The notes beneath the pieces are model-generated. The model was not told where the DNA came from. It was given only the letters and a program-made list of their open reading frames with translations, and did no database searches. Shown piece by piece: positions 27,174-35,568 of a stretch of 64,000 bases of DNA. Each line of letters opens with the position of its first letter. The first letter of the stretch is position 1. The stretch lies in assembly GCF_000213055.1 (NCBI RefSeq), contig NZ_CM001165.1:1054001-1118000 (forward strand), given 5' to 3'. The DNA comes from Streptomyces sp. Tu6071 (GTDB lineage Bacteria > Actinomycetota > Actinomycetes > Streptomycetales > Streptomycetaceae). A program made the translations under genes and the position numbers.

Positions 27174-27608
27174 CTATGCGTCTGTCAGCTGCGCGCAGAG
27201 GGCGTCGAGCGTATGGGTGGCACGGGCGAGCCCGAGGTGATCGATGTAGTCGCGGGACTCCACGATCAGCCCGTTACGGATCCGGAAGACGATGATGCCC
27301 GGCGCGGCCCAGCCCCCATCGCCGCGGTAGGTGAACTCGCCGATGGCCACCTCCGGATCAGCGGTCCGGTGGACGTGGACGTCCTCGACCCGGACGCCTG
27401 CCAGACCGGCCGACACTGCCGCAGTGAAGTGCTGTCGGAGTGCTTCGCGGCTGAGCAGCGGGGTATCGCCGAGCGGGGCCATCGGGTGTCGCACGTAGGT
27501 TTCCTCTGCGTAGAACTCGGCCAGCTTGTTGACCTGGCTGCGGTCGCCGTTGTTCAGCCGGCAGGCGCCGTCGAGCATAGCGAGGACCGTCTCCTCGGAG
27601 GTTCGCAT
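27174..27608 (-). CDS. SnoaL/NTF2-like protein
   Basis: Protein of 144 aa with an NTF2-like cone-fold pattern: an N-terminal helix, NKLAEFYAEETYVRHPMAPL, then the beta-rich VRVEDVHVHRTADPEVAIGE and GIIVFRIRNGLIVESRDYID. Members are polyketide cyclases, isomerases or ligand binders; no catalytic residues can be assigned. ATG 27608 has GAAGGG upstream. It is divergent from a TetR gene across two clear inverted repeats and is therefore probably its target. Confidence 0.78.
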   Translation of the reverse strand: MRTSEETVLAMLDGACRLNNGDRSQVNKLAEFYAEETYVRHPMAPLGDTPLLSREALRQHFTAAVSAGLAGVRVEDVHVHRTADPEVAIGEFTYRGDGGWAAPGIIVFRIRNGLIVESRDYIDHLGLARATHTLDALCAQLTDA

Positions 27609-27625
27609 GATGGTTACCCTTCTAA

Positions 27626-27665
27626 CCGGAGTCTCAACTCCGGAACATACGGAGTGGCGACTCCG
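27626..27665. promoter_or_regulatory. Twin inverted-repeat operators of the TetR/SnoaL pair
   Basis: CCGGAGT-CTCA-ACTCCGG (27626-27643) and CGGAGT-GGCG-ACTCCG (27650-27665) are perfect inverted repeats with the same ACTCCG half-site, centred 23 bp apart. They lie in the divergent promoter region, the expected place for self-repression by the TetR protein. Confidence 0.7.
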
Positions 27666-27728
27666 ATTGCAAGTGGCGTGCGGATCCAACTGCAGCGAGA
27701 GGATCACCTGGAGAGGGAGAATGACCGG

Positions 27729-28280
27729 ATGCGAAGCGACGCGCAGGCGAACCGGGACCGGGTGCTGGCCGCAGCCGAAGAGGTATTCGGCGAGTTCGGC
27801 AGAGCTGGCTCGACCGAGGAGGTCGCCCGCCGGGCCGGCGTCGGGATCGGCACCGTGTTCCGGCACTTCCCGACCAAACGACTGCTCATCGAGGCCACGA
27901 TCGTGCGGCACCTCACCCTGTTCACCGACACTGCGCGTGCGCGGGGCGAGGGCAGCGAGGCAGGGGCTGCCTTCCGGACGACGTTCCGGGAGATGGTCTC
28001 AGGCGCGCCGGCCAAGCTCACGCTCCTCGCGCTGCTGGAGGAATCCGCCACTCCGGCCGGCGCCCCCGATACGGTGGAAGCTGCGGCCTCCGCCTTGCAG
28101 GACGCAGTCGGGGTGTTGCTGTCGCGGGGCCAGAAAGACGGCGAGGTACGCGCAGACGCAACCGTGGACGAGATCTACGTGCTAATCAGGGCGCTGGCCA
28201 ACGCCCCCGGCGACCGGGCCGTCGTGAACAGGGCGGTCGACATCGTGCTGGACGGGCTGTCCCCACGGCATGGTGCGTAG
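27729..28280 (+). CDS. TetR-family repressor
   Basis: Regulator of 183 aa with HTH VARRAGVGIGTVFRHFPTKR and an N terminus MRSDAQANRDRVLAAA that closely resembles the other two SDR-linked TetR proteins of this window. AGGGAG precedes ATG 27729. Two operators with ACTCCG half-sites lie upstream. It should repress itself and the SnoaL-like gene. A perfect 17-bp hairpin terminator follows. Confidence 0.87.
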   Translation: MRSDAQANRDRVLAAAEEVFGEFGRAGSTEEVARRAGVGIGTVFRHFPTKRLLIEATIVRHLTLFTDTARARGEGSEAGAAFRTTFREMVSGAPAKLTLLALLEESATPAGAPDTVEAAASALQDAVGVLLSRGQKDGEVRADATVDEIYVLIRALANAPGDRAVVNRAVDIVLDGLSPRHGA

Positions 28281-28334
28281 CCGTCGTGCGGGGACAGCCG
28301 CCCTGCGGGTCAATACACCGGGCGGAACACGGGC

Positions 28335-28383
28335 GACGCCCGAAGCCCGGCTCTCCTCGTGCGGAGGCCGGGCTTCGGGCGTC
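28335..28383 (+). terminator. Strong hairpin terminator after the TetR gene
   Basis: GACGCCCGAAGCCCGGC (28335-28351) and GCCGGGCTTCGGGCGTC (28367-28383) form a perfect 17-bp stem around a 15-nt loop. It begins 55 bp after the TetR stop. There is no T-tract, which is usual for this genus. Confidence 0.75.
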
Positions 28384-28499
28384 GTATCCAGCGAGGCGGG
28401 CGGGGGCTGTGGGCGCCATTCCCACGTCGGGGCTCTGAGGCTTCGGGGATAGTTTCAGGCGTACCACGGCCCGCCCGCCTCTCCCGGGGTCTTCACCGC

Positions 28500-28647
28500 C
28501 TGGGGGTGAACACCTCCGTCCTCGGACGGTGTGAGCGTGCGCGACGACGTGCAGAGCCCGCGCCTGCGGCGAGTGCACGACGAGGGGGCGGCACTCCCCC
28601 GCCAACGCCATCGAGGCGATCAGCCTCGCGTCGGCGCGGTCCGTCTT
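28500..28647 (-). pseudogene. Possible transposase fragment cut by the next IS
   Basis: Reading left from the IS edge, the minus strand gives TDRADARLIASMALAGECRP and LVVHSPQARALHVV. This looks like the TDRADA region of IS110-type transposases, and the frame then decays. It is cut on the right by the IS at 28648. Confidence 0.35.
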
Positions 28648-29521
28648 AAAGCGTGTTGCAGAAGCCTGTGGGTGGGCGTGCGGGGCCGTGTCCTAGAGGT
28701 GTGTTGATCATGGTGTGAGGGCGTGGTTGTGGAGTGTGGCGACGGCTTGGACTGCGTAGTGGAGGCCGTTGCCTCGTTGCCGGCAGTCGCGGAGGATCTT
28801 GTAGTGCTTCATGCGGGCGAAGGCGTGTTCCACGCGGGCCCGTACTTTTCGGTGGGCGGCGTTGTCCGTTTCCTCGCCGGGCAGCAGGGGGCGGCCGGGT
28901 CGTTTGCGGTGCGGGATGACGAGCCCGGTATTGGTGTAGGCGCCGTCGGCGAGCACGGTCACGTCCTGGCAGATGTCGGCGAGGCCGGAGTTTCGCCATG
29001 CCTTGGCGTCTGCGGTGTTGCCGGGAACGGGGCGGGCCGCCGCGATCACGAGCTTGGTGTCGGCGTCGATGATGACCTGCACGTTCGCGGAGAAGCGGTA
29101 GTTGCGGGAGGAGGCGCCGACCTTCCGGTCCCGGACCGGGATCAGCGTGCCGTCCACGATCCACAGCCTCTCCATGGCGTCGGCCGGGCGGATCGCGGGC
29201 TCGATGGCCAGGAGCGGCCGCAGCTTCTGGATGACCCGGCACACCGTGGCCGGGGAGCAGCCGAAGAGCGGCGCGAGCTGCCGCATCGTGAGGTTCGTCC
29301 GGTAGTAGACGGCCACCATCAACACACGCTCCGCCAGCGGCAGACACCACGGCCGGCCCACACCAGGCCCGTTCCCGCCCCGCTCGCGCACCGCCTTCAG
29401 CAGCCGCTCGAACTGCCGCATCCGCAGCCCGGTAAACGTCTCCACCCACAACGCCTCAGCCCGCAACACCCCACCCATACAGGAGAAATACCCGCAGCAC
29501 GGGCTTCTGCAACACGCTTTA
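28648..29521 (-). mobile_element. IS5-family insertion sequence with DDE_Tnp_4-type transposase
   Basis: The termini AAGCGTGTTGCAGAAGCC (left) and GGCTTCTGCAACACGCTT (right) are near-perfect inverted repeats, about 20 bp long, flanked by TA on both sides. One intact transposase gene fills the 870-bp element, so this copy may still be active. Confidence 0.82.
28708..29478 (-). CDS. IS5-family transposase (DDE_Tnp_4 type)
   Basis: Intact protein of 256 aa. An N-terminal HTH (LTMRQLAPLFGCSPATVCRV) is followed by the DDE domain: first Asp in LWIVDGTLIPVRD, second in TVLADGAYTNTG, and Glu in RARVEHAFARMKHYKILRDC. ATG 29478 has GGAGA close by. The promoter would lie just inside the right end of the IS. 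Confidence 0.85.
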   Translation of the reverse strand: MGGVLRAEALWVETFTGLRMRQFERLLKAVRERGGNGPGVGRPWCLPLAERVLMVAVYYRTNLTMRQLAPLFGCSPATVCRVIQKLRPLLAIEPAIRPADAMERLWIVDGTLIPVRDRKVGASSRNYRFSANVQVIIDADTKLVIAAARPVPGNTADAKAWRNSGLADICQDVTVLADGAYTNTGLVIPHRKRPGRPLLPGEETDNAAHRKVRARVEHAFARMKHYKILRDCRQRGNGLHYAVQAVATLHNHALTP

Positions 29522-29851
29522 GTCACCCATGAACCACAAGTAGCTGCCCGGCGTCGCTGCACACGCTTTGAGTAGCTCGTCAAGGTCGAGCAGAGCCGCC
29601 TTCTGCTGGTCGTCAGTACACCTCTGTGCCAGGGCGGCGACTTCCTGGCGAGCGACTTGAGCTTCCTGTTCGTTGAACAGCGTGTCTCCGTACGGATCCA
29701 CCCAGCCGAGCTTGCCCGAGCCATGCCGGTCAAGGTTGTTCAGCACTCTCGCCAACGCTTCACCGTGCTCGTATGTCCCCCGCAGCAAGGTGTCCCGGGA
29801 CGACCCCTTTCGCGCGGGTCGCCCCGAGTGCAGTTCCAGCTCGATCCCCAT
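29519..29851 (-). CDS. Uncharacterised protein, 3' end altered by the IS
   Basis: Protein of 110 aa starting MGIELELHSGRPARKGSSRD after GAGGAGGGG. The rest is helical and charged with a conserved-looking GWVDPYGDTLFNEQEAQVAR segment. I do not recognise the family. Its TAA stop (29519-29521) is formed by the terminal bases of the IS, so the original protein may have been longer. Confidence 0.6.
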   Translation of the reverse strand: MGIELELHSGRPARKGSSRDTLLRGTYEHGEALARVLNNLDRHGSGKLGWVDPYGDTLFNEQEAQVARQEVAALAQRCTDDQQKAALLDLDELLKACAATPGSYLWFMGD

Positions 29852-29908
29852 GACCCCTCCTCAGCCTCCGACACCGAACCTTTGCAGAGATCATTTGTCA
29901 GACACGGC

Positions 29909-31042
29909 CTAACGGAGGTCGCGGAAGAACGCGGTGATGTCGTCGGCGAGCAAGACCTGTTCCTCGTGTGCGGCGAAGTGGCCGCCGCGGGGCATACGGG
30001 TGTAGCGCGTGAGGTGGTAGGTGCGCTCCGCCCAGCTCCGGGGCGGTTGGGCGAGGTCTGCGGGGAACAGGGCGAGGGCGGTGGGGACGTCGACCCGCCG
30101 CACGCGCCGGGTGAGCTGGTGCGCGTACTCGTAGTACGGGCGGAAGGACGTGGAGATCGTGCCGGTGAACCAGTAGAGCGATGCCTGGGTGAGGAGGAAG
30201 TCGTCGCCGAAGCGGGTGGACAGGTCGCCGCCGCAGTCGGTCCACGCGCGGTACTTCTCAAGGATCCAGGAGAGTAGTCCTGCGGGCGAGTCGTTCAGTG
30301 CGGGCGCGAGGGTGAGGGGACGGGTGTTCTGCTGGTGCATGTAGCCGCCCTCCTCCGCCTGCCAGGCCGCGGCGGACACGAGGTGGGTCTTCTCCTCAGG
30401 GGTGAGCGAGGCCGGATCGTACTCGGCCGGGGCCGCCGCGGCGAGCAGATGAATGCCGACGACGGCCTCGGGGTGGGCCTCGGCGAGCCGTGAGGTGACG
30501 CCGGCGCCCAGGTCTCCGCCGTGGGCCGCGTAGCGTCGGAAGCCCAAGTGGTCGTGCATCAGCCGGTGCCAGAGGTCGTGGGTCTGTTCGGCGTCGGTGA
30601 GGGCGGGGCGCTGGGGCGAGAAGGTGAAGCCGGGCAGGGACGGGACGATGACGGTGAAGGCATCGCGGGCGTCGCCTCCGTGGCGGGAGGGGGCGGCGAG
30701 CCGTTCGGCGAGCGCGGTGAGTTCCATGACGGTGCTCGGCCAGCCGTGGGTGAGCACGATTGGGAGGGCGTCGGGGTGTTCGGCCTCGTAACGCAGGTAG
30801 TGCACTCGTGTGCCGTCGATGTCGGCGAAATGAGAGGGCAGCGCGTTTATGGCGGCTTCGTGGGTGCGCCACGTGTAGTCGGTGGCCCAGTACGTGACGA
30901 GGCGGCGGAGTTCGGCTGCGTCGGTACCCGCCTGCCAGCCGTCGACCGGCCAGGGCTCGGGCCAGCGAGTGGCGCGCAGCCGGGTGCGGAGGTCTTCCAA
31001 GTCGGCGTCCGTGACTTGGATGACGGGCTTGCTGATCGGCAC
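29909..31042 (-). CDS. Epoxide hydrolase (alpha/beta hydrolase with EHN domain)
   Basis: Protein of 377 aa. The N-terminal EHN region (TRWPEPWPVDGWQAGTD) precedes an alpha/beta-hydrolase core with the oxyanion motif HGWPST, nucleophilic Asp in HGGDLGAGVTS, lid tyrosines, and the catalytic His in PRGGHFAAHE. It should open epoxides to diols. GTG 31042 is preceded by AAGGAGCACACC, a far better ribosome site than that of the ATG at 31057, where the AAGGAG would itself be coding. No partner gene is visible. Confidence 0.86.
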   Translation of the reverse strand: MPISKPVIQVTDADLEDLRTRLRATRWPEPWPVDGWQAGTDAAELRRLVTYWATDYTWRTHEAAINALPSHFADIDGTRVHYLRYEAEHPDALPIVLTHGWPSTVMELTALAERLAAPSRHGGDARDAFTVIVPSLPGFTFSPQRPALTDAEQTHDLWHRLMHDHLGFRRYAAHGGDLGAGVTSRLAEAHPEAVVGIHLLAAAAPAEYDPASLTPEEKTHLVSAAAWQAEEGGYMHQQNTRPLTLAPALNDSPAGLLSWILEKYRAWTDCGGDLSTRFGDDFLLTQASLYWFTGTISTSFRPYYEYAHQLTRRVRRVDVPTALALFPADLAQPPRSWAERTYHLTRYTRMPRGGHFAAHEEQVLLADDITAFFRDLR

Positions 31043-31204
31043 GGTGTGCTCCTTCATGTGCGTGATGTGCAGGGGTCGTGATGTGCAGGGGTACGGCGGC
31101 GGTGCCGTTCGCTTTCCCGTGCGTGACCCGCGGAAGTGGTCCTCCCGGCACCCGCGAGGGTGGGGGCGGCGACCACGTTCAGGGCCGGCGCGGGTGTGTG
31201 TTCA

Positions 31205-32452
31205 TCAGTGCAAGGGCGTCGGCGCGACGCCGGCTGTGTCGATCGCCTCTTCACGCGCGACCCGCGGGGTCTCCCTCAGGGCGCCCGCGAGGGTGAGGGA
31301 CGCGGCCATGACGGCGGCCACCACCAGCAACGAAGGTGCGAGGCCGCTCCGGCCGGCAAGGGCGCCGAACAGGGGCGGGCCGCAGACGAAGCCGCAGTAC
31401 CCGATCGAGGTGATCACGCCGACCCGGGCGGCCGCCTGGGCGGGGTCGTCCGAACCGGCGCTCAGGGCGAGGGGAAAGCCGAGTGCTGCGCCCGCTCCCC
31501 ACAGCAGCGCCCCCGCGAACCCCGTCCAGAGGCCGGGCCCGGCCGCGAACAGGACCACCCCGAGGCAGGCGGCCGACGCGGACACCCGCAGTGCTCCTGG
31601 CCGGCCCAGGCGGTCGACGATCAGCGGTCCGAGCCAGCGGCCGAGGGTGACGGCCGCGAGGAAGGCGGCGTAGGCGAGCGTACCGACGGCGGCCGTGGTG
31701 CGGTGGCGGTCGATGACGGTGAGGCTGACCCAGTTGCTCCCCGCTCCTTCCGCCAGCGCGAAGGCCAGGGCGACGAGGCCGAGGACGACCGTGCGTGGGT
31801 CGCGCCATGCGCGTGGCCCGGCCTCCCGCGTCGTCCCGCGCGGTGACCATGCCGGGGGTGCGGTTCGGGGGAGGAAGCGGCGTACGGCCACGGGTGTCAG
31901 CACGGTGATGAGCAGGGCCACCGCGCCGATGTGCAGGCTCACCGTTACGCTCAGCGCCGTCAGGAGCGCGCCGAGGCAGACGCCGACGACGGTGCCGAGG
32001 CTGAACCCGGCGAAGAAGCGGGGCATCAGAGCGCGACCGAGTCGTCGTTCGAGGGCCGCGGCGTGCACGGTGACCGCGACGTCCCAGAAGCCCGTGGCAG
32101 TGCCCAGGACGAAGAGGCCGATGAGAAGCAGCGGTGGCCAGAGAGCGAAGCCGGTCGCCACCGCGGCGAGGCCGGCACCTACGAACGCGCCCACCGTGGT
32201 GACGGCCCGGCGCGGCCCGACCCGTGCGACGCAGGGACCGGCCAGCGGCAACGCCACCAGATCGCCGACCGCGAGGAGGAGCAACAGGAGGCCCACTGCC
32301 GCGGCGTCCAGATCCATGCGGTCCCGGATCTGCGGCAGGCGGGACGCCCAGGTGGCCCCGGCCAGGCCCAGGAGGGCGAAGACGAGGTAGGTCGCCCGTA
32401 CGGCGCTCGCGGTCTCGCGTGCGTACGAGCCTGCCGCGGCACGGGGATTCAC
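31205..32452 (-). CDS. MFS transporter
   Basis: Integral membrane protein of 415 aa with about 12 hydrophobic segments and the MFS loop motif DRLGRPGALR between helices 8 and 9. The start region WASRLPQIRDRMDLDAAAVG is typical of small-molecule exporters related to fucose/inner-membrane YbjJ-like MFS proteins. GTG 32452 overlaps the stop of the TetR gene as GTGA, so pump and repressor are translated together. An efflux role is likely. Confidence 0.85.
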   Translation of the reverse strand: MNPRAAAGSYARETASAVRATYLVFALLGLAGATWASRLPQIRDRMDLDAAAVGLLLLLLAVGDLVALPLAGPCVARVGPRRAVTTVGAFVGAGLAAVATGFALWPPLLLIGLFVLGTATGFWDVAVTVHAAALERRLGRALMPRFFAGFSLGTVVGVCLGALLTALSVTVSLHIGAVALLITVLTPVAVRRFLPRTAPPAWSPRGTTREAGPRAWRDPRTVVLGLVALAFALAEGAGSNWVSLTVIDRHRTTAAVGTLAYAAFLAAVTLGRWLGPLIVDRLGRPGALRVSASAACLGVVLFAAGPGLWTGFAGALLWGAGAALGFPLALSAGSDDPAQAAARVGVITSIGYCGFVCGPPLFGALAGRSGLAPSLLVVAAVMAASLTLAGALRETPRVAREEAIDTAGVAPTPLH

Positions 32453-33057
32453 TTACTCGGCCCGGCGGCCGGGCTGAGCGTCTGCACGAGGGCCTCCCGG
32501 GTCGCCTCGGGCGGTTCCTGGTCCGTGGAGAGCAGTGCGTGCATGATCATTCCTTCCAGGAGGGCGTCGAGGCGGGCGGCGGCCCGCGGCCCGGTGAAGC
32601 GGGCCAGCACCGCCCGGCTGGAGCTGGTCCACTGCTGGGTTAGGACGCGCAGCGCGGGATCGCGCAGCGCCGCCAAATGCAGTTCGAAGCCGAGAACCGC
32701 GCTGCGATGCCGGGCCGGTCCTCCTTGGACCACCGTCACCAGGACGTCGATCAGGTCTTCGCGCGATGCCACCTGGGTGAACAGGGCCTCGTATTCGGCG
32801 GTGCGCTGTTCGACGTACCAGGCGAACGCCTGCGTGCACAGTTCGGTCAGGCTTGCGAAGTGGTAGGTGACGGAGCCCAGTGGCACGTCGGCGCGGGCCG
32901 CCACCTTGCGGTGCGTGATCCCGGCGACCCCGTCTTCGACGAGCACCTCCAGCGCGGCGTCGAGCACCCGCTCCCGACGGCGCGGATCGTGCCGGCGCGT
33001 GCGTCGCCCCTCACCGCCCGCCGCGCCTTGTTCTTCGGATGTTTCTTTCTCCCACAT
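32449..33057 (-). CDS. TetR-family repressor of the adjacent MFS pump
   Basis: Regulator of 202 aa with HTH ITHRKVAARADVPLGSVTYH, the sequence typical of the TetR subgroup that controls MFS pumps. ATG 33057 is immediately preceded by a set of AT-rich inverted repeats, so it should be autoregulated, controlling the coupled MFS gene as well. Confidence 0.87.
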   Translation of the reverse strand: MWEKETSEEQGAAGGEGRRTRRHDPRRRERVLDAALEVLVEDGVAGITHRKVAARADVPLGSVTYHFASLTELCTQAFAWYVEQRTAEYEALFTQVASREDLIDVLVTVVQGGPARHRSAVLGFELHLAALRDPALRVLTQQWTSSSRAVLARFTGPRAAARLDALLEGMIMHALLSTDQEPPEATREALVQTLSPAAGPSK

Positions 33058-33098
33058 AAGAACAAACGTACACTACGTAAGGAACAAGTGTTCTTATG
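33055..33098. promoter_or_regulatory. Nested inverted repeats upstream of the TetR/MFS operon
   Basis: CATAAGAACA (33055-33064) is the exact inverse of TGTTCTTATG (33089-33098). Inside it are ACGTA-CAC-TACGT (33066-33078) and GAACA-AG-TGTTC (33082-33093), each perfect. The left arm includes the TetR start codon. This is an unusually AT-rich island and a convincing operator. Confidence 0.7.
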
Positions 33099-33125
33099 TC
33101 TGTCGACGGGTGACAGGACGGTGGA

Positions 33126-33902
33126 TCAGCCCGCGGTGAAGCCGCCGTCCGCGGCGAGTACGGCTCCCGTGACGAAGGCGGATCGCGGGGAGACCAGGAA
33201 GCACAGGACTTCCGCGATCTCGTGCGGCTGCGCCACCCTGCCCAGGGGGTGGACGTTCCCGAAGGACGCGAGATAGGCGCGGCTGTCGAGGCGGAAGGTG
33301 TCGAGGAAGTCGGTCTCGACGACGCCCGCAGCGACAAGGTTCGCGCGGATGCCCAAGGGGCCGCCCTCCAGGGCCAGCACCTTCGTCAGCTGGGCGAGTG
33401 CACCCTTCGACGCGCTGTAGGCGGCTCCCTCGGGCAGGCCGACGGCGGACGCGTAGGACCCGGTACTGACGATGGCGCCGCCCCCGCGCTCCTTCATGGC
33501 CCGGAAGGCTTCACGGGCGAAGAAGAATGCGCCACGGGCGTTGACGTCCATCACGCTGTCCCAGTCCTCGGCCGTGGTGTGCGTGACCGGCTTGTTCAGG
33601 GTTCGTCCGGCGTTGTTGACCAGGATGTCCAGTCCGCCGAAGGCGTCGACGGCGGACCCGACCGCGCGGGTGGAGGTCTCTTCCGCGGTGACATCGCCGG
33701 TCACTGTCACGGTCCCGGGAAACTCCTGTGCCAGCGAGGCCAGTTCGGGGCGCACGTCGAGGGCGACGACGTGTGCGCCGCGGGCATGGAGGAGAGCCAC
33801 GGTCTCCTTGCCGATGCCGCGTGCGGCGCCGGTGACGAGGGCGGTCTTTCCGGCGAACTCGCCAGCTTCGACGGCTTCGGTGGACAGGGGCCTGGAGGTC
33901 AT
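33126..33902 (-). CDS. Short-chain dehydrogenase/reductase
   Basis: Classical SDR of 258 aa: TGAARGIG cofactor loop, LDVRPE after strand 2 (Asp suggests NAD preference), NNAG, STGSYAS, catalytic YSASK, and the C-terminal VTGAVLAADGGFTAG. GGGAG precedes ATG 33902. It is upstream of, and on the same strand as, the TetR/MFS operon, with the operator between them. Confidence 0.88.
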   Translation of the reverse strand: MTSRPLSTEAVEAGEFAGKTALVTGAARGIGKETVALLHARGAHVVALDVRPELASLAQEFPGTVTVTGDVTAEETSTRAVGSAVDAFGGLDILVNNAGRTLNKPVTHTTAEDWDSVMDVNARGAFFFAREAFRAMKERGGGAIVSTGSYASAVGLPEGAAYSASKGALAQLTKVLALEGGPLGIRANLVAAGVVETDFLDTFRLDSRAYLASFGNVHPLGRVAQPHEIAEVLCFLVSPRSAFVTGAVLAADGGFTAG

Positions 33903-33984
33903 GCGGGTACTCCCTGATGGGGTGGTGGTCGGGTGTCGGTGCCCGGCGACGGATGGCTTCGTGGCAGGGCGGAGGGCCACTGCG

Positions 33985-35015
33985 TCAGTGATTGCGGCTG
34001 TCGGTCCGGTGCCGGATGAGCACGGCGGCGCCCAGACCGGCGAGTACGGCGGCGACGATGACGGCGGTGCCAGGGGTGTAGTCCGCCAGAGGGTCGGAGC
34101 GGTCCGCCTGCTGCTCGGCTTCGACGACCGCGGTGACGAGGGCGAGGACCACAGCACCGCCGATCTGCATGAAGGTGTTGAGCAAGGCTCCCGCCAGCCC
34201 CTGGTCCCGGTCGGGCACCCCGGCCACCGCACTCATGTTCAGCGCGGGGAACGTCGCGGCGGTACCGATCCCGTTGACGACCATGACGGGCAGGATCACC
34301 GTGAGAAATGGGCTGCCGGGGTCGATCCGGAAGAACAGCGCGTAGGACAGCGCGAGGAGCAGCATCCCGGCGGCGATCGTCCTGTGCACGCCGAACCGGG
34401 CGGCGATCCGGCCCGCGAACGGCGCCAGCGCACCATTGGCGAGGCCGAGCGGGACAAAGGCACCGGCCGTCTGCAACGGCGTCCAGCCCAGCACGTTCTG
34501 CAGATAGAGCGTGGCGAGGAACGCGAACGACGTGTAGGCGCCCCACATCGCGAAGATCGTCAGGTTGGTGCGCGCGGTCGCACGCCGAGTGAGGAAGGAC
34601 AACGGGACCAACGGCTTGCGTGAGCGGGACTCGACGCGCAGGAACAGGGCGAGCAAGCAGGCCGCGGCAGCGAAGAGGACGAGAGTGCGGGCGGACAGCC
34701 AGCCGTACGCCGGAGCCTGCGTAAGGGCGTAGACCAGGAGCATCAGCGCTCCGGTGGCCGTCAGCGCACCGGGAATGTCGAGCTTCTCGCGGGCGCTGCC
34801 CCGGCGGTCCGCCGGGAGCAGGCGCAGCCCTGCGAGCAGTGCCGCCACGGCGATGGGCACCGGAAGCGCGAAGACGAGCCGCCACGACACTTCGGTCAGC
34901 ACCCCGCCGAGAACGAGCCCTCCGATGAAGCCGCAGGCCCCGGCGGTGGCGTACCACCCCAGAGCACGGCCTCGCCGAGGGCCCTCCGGCCAGTTGGTGG
35001 TGATCAGGGAAAGGG
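33985..35015 (-). pseudogene. MFS (DHA2-like) transporter missing its N terminus
   Basis: Good MFS sequence runs from LSLITTNWPEGPRRGRALGW to the end AVLIRHRTDSRNH, covering roughly helices 5-14. The first four helices, including the start, are absent. At about 35015 the sequence switches to an unrelated plus-strand gene fragment. A deletion or recombination has joined two broken genes. The open frame beyond 35015 is antisense. Confidence 0.7.
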
Positions 35016-35019
35016 CGCG

Positions 35020-35439
35020 ACCGCCGCCGACCCCGCCCACACCATCCGGACTGCCTTGGCCAACGGATTCGCCACCGAAGGCGACGCCATGGTCCGCGCC
35101 GCCCTGCTCCTGGCCGCCGCCGAGATCACCCGGGCCCACCCGCACCCGCCAACTGTCAGGTGGCTGCGCGAACGGTGGCACGACCGAGCGGAGGCCCCCG
35201 AAGCCCGTCTGTCGGCGGCGTTCGGCTGGCTCTGCCTCACCGACCAATCCGCACCGGAGGAGCTCCGCCGGGCCGTCGACACCCTCGCCGACAACGAGCG
35301 CGCACAGGCCATGGAGGCCCTGCCGTGGATGAGCGCCGCCTCGGGCACTAACGAACCAGGACTCCTGCGCTGCATTCGCTGCATGCTCCACCCAGAAGAA
35401 CCTGACCCGGAAGAGGTCCTCTGGGACTCCTTGTTCTGA
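35020..35439 (+). pseudogene. 3' fragment of an uncharacterised helical-repeat-like protein
   Basis: The plus-strand frame gives AADPAHTIRTALANGFATEG, MVRAALLLAAAEITRAHPHP and a normal acidic end PEEVLWDSLF. It looks like the C-terminal part of a HEAT-like or SMI-associated protein with no start of its own. It is fused back-to-back to the broken MFS gene near 35015. Confidence 0.5.
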
Positions 35440-35568
35440 GCAACCGGTCTGTGGTCGTGCATCGGAATTGTCCAGTGGGGCCAACTGTCGTGCTCGGCCC
35501 GACTACCCGACTCGGGCGCCCACCGCCCCGGCTCATGAGGTTCCTTAGCTGGGCGTTAGCCTCAGCGG

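Noticed and set aside
26825..27295. Plus-strand gene of 156 codons before the SnoaL-like gene
   Set aside because: It runs into the antisense of the SnoaL-like gene, has no domain and its codon bias is poor.
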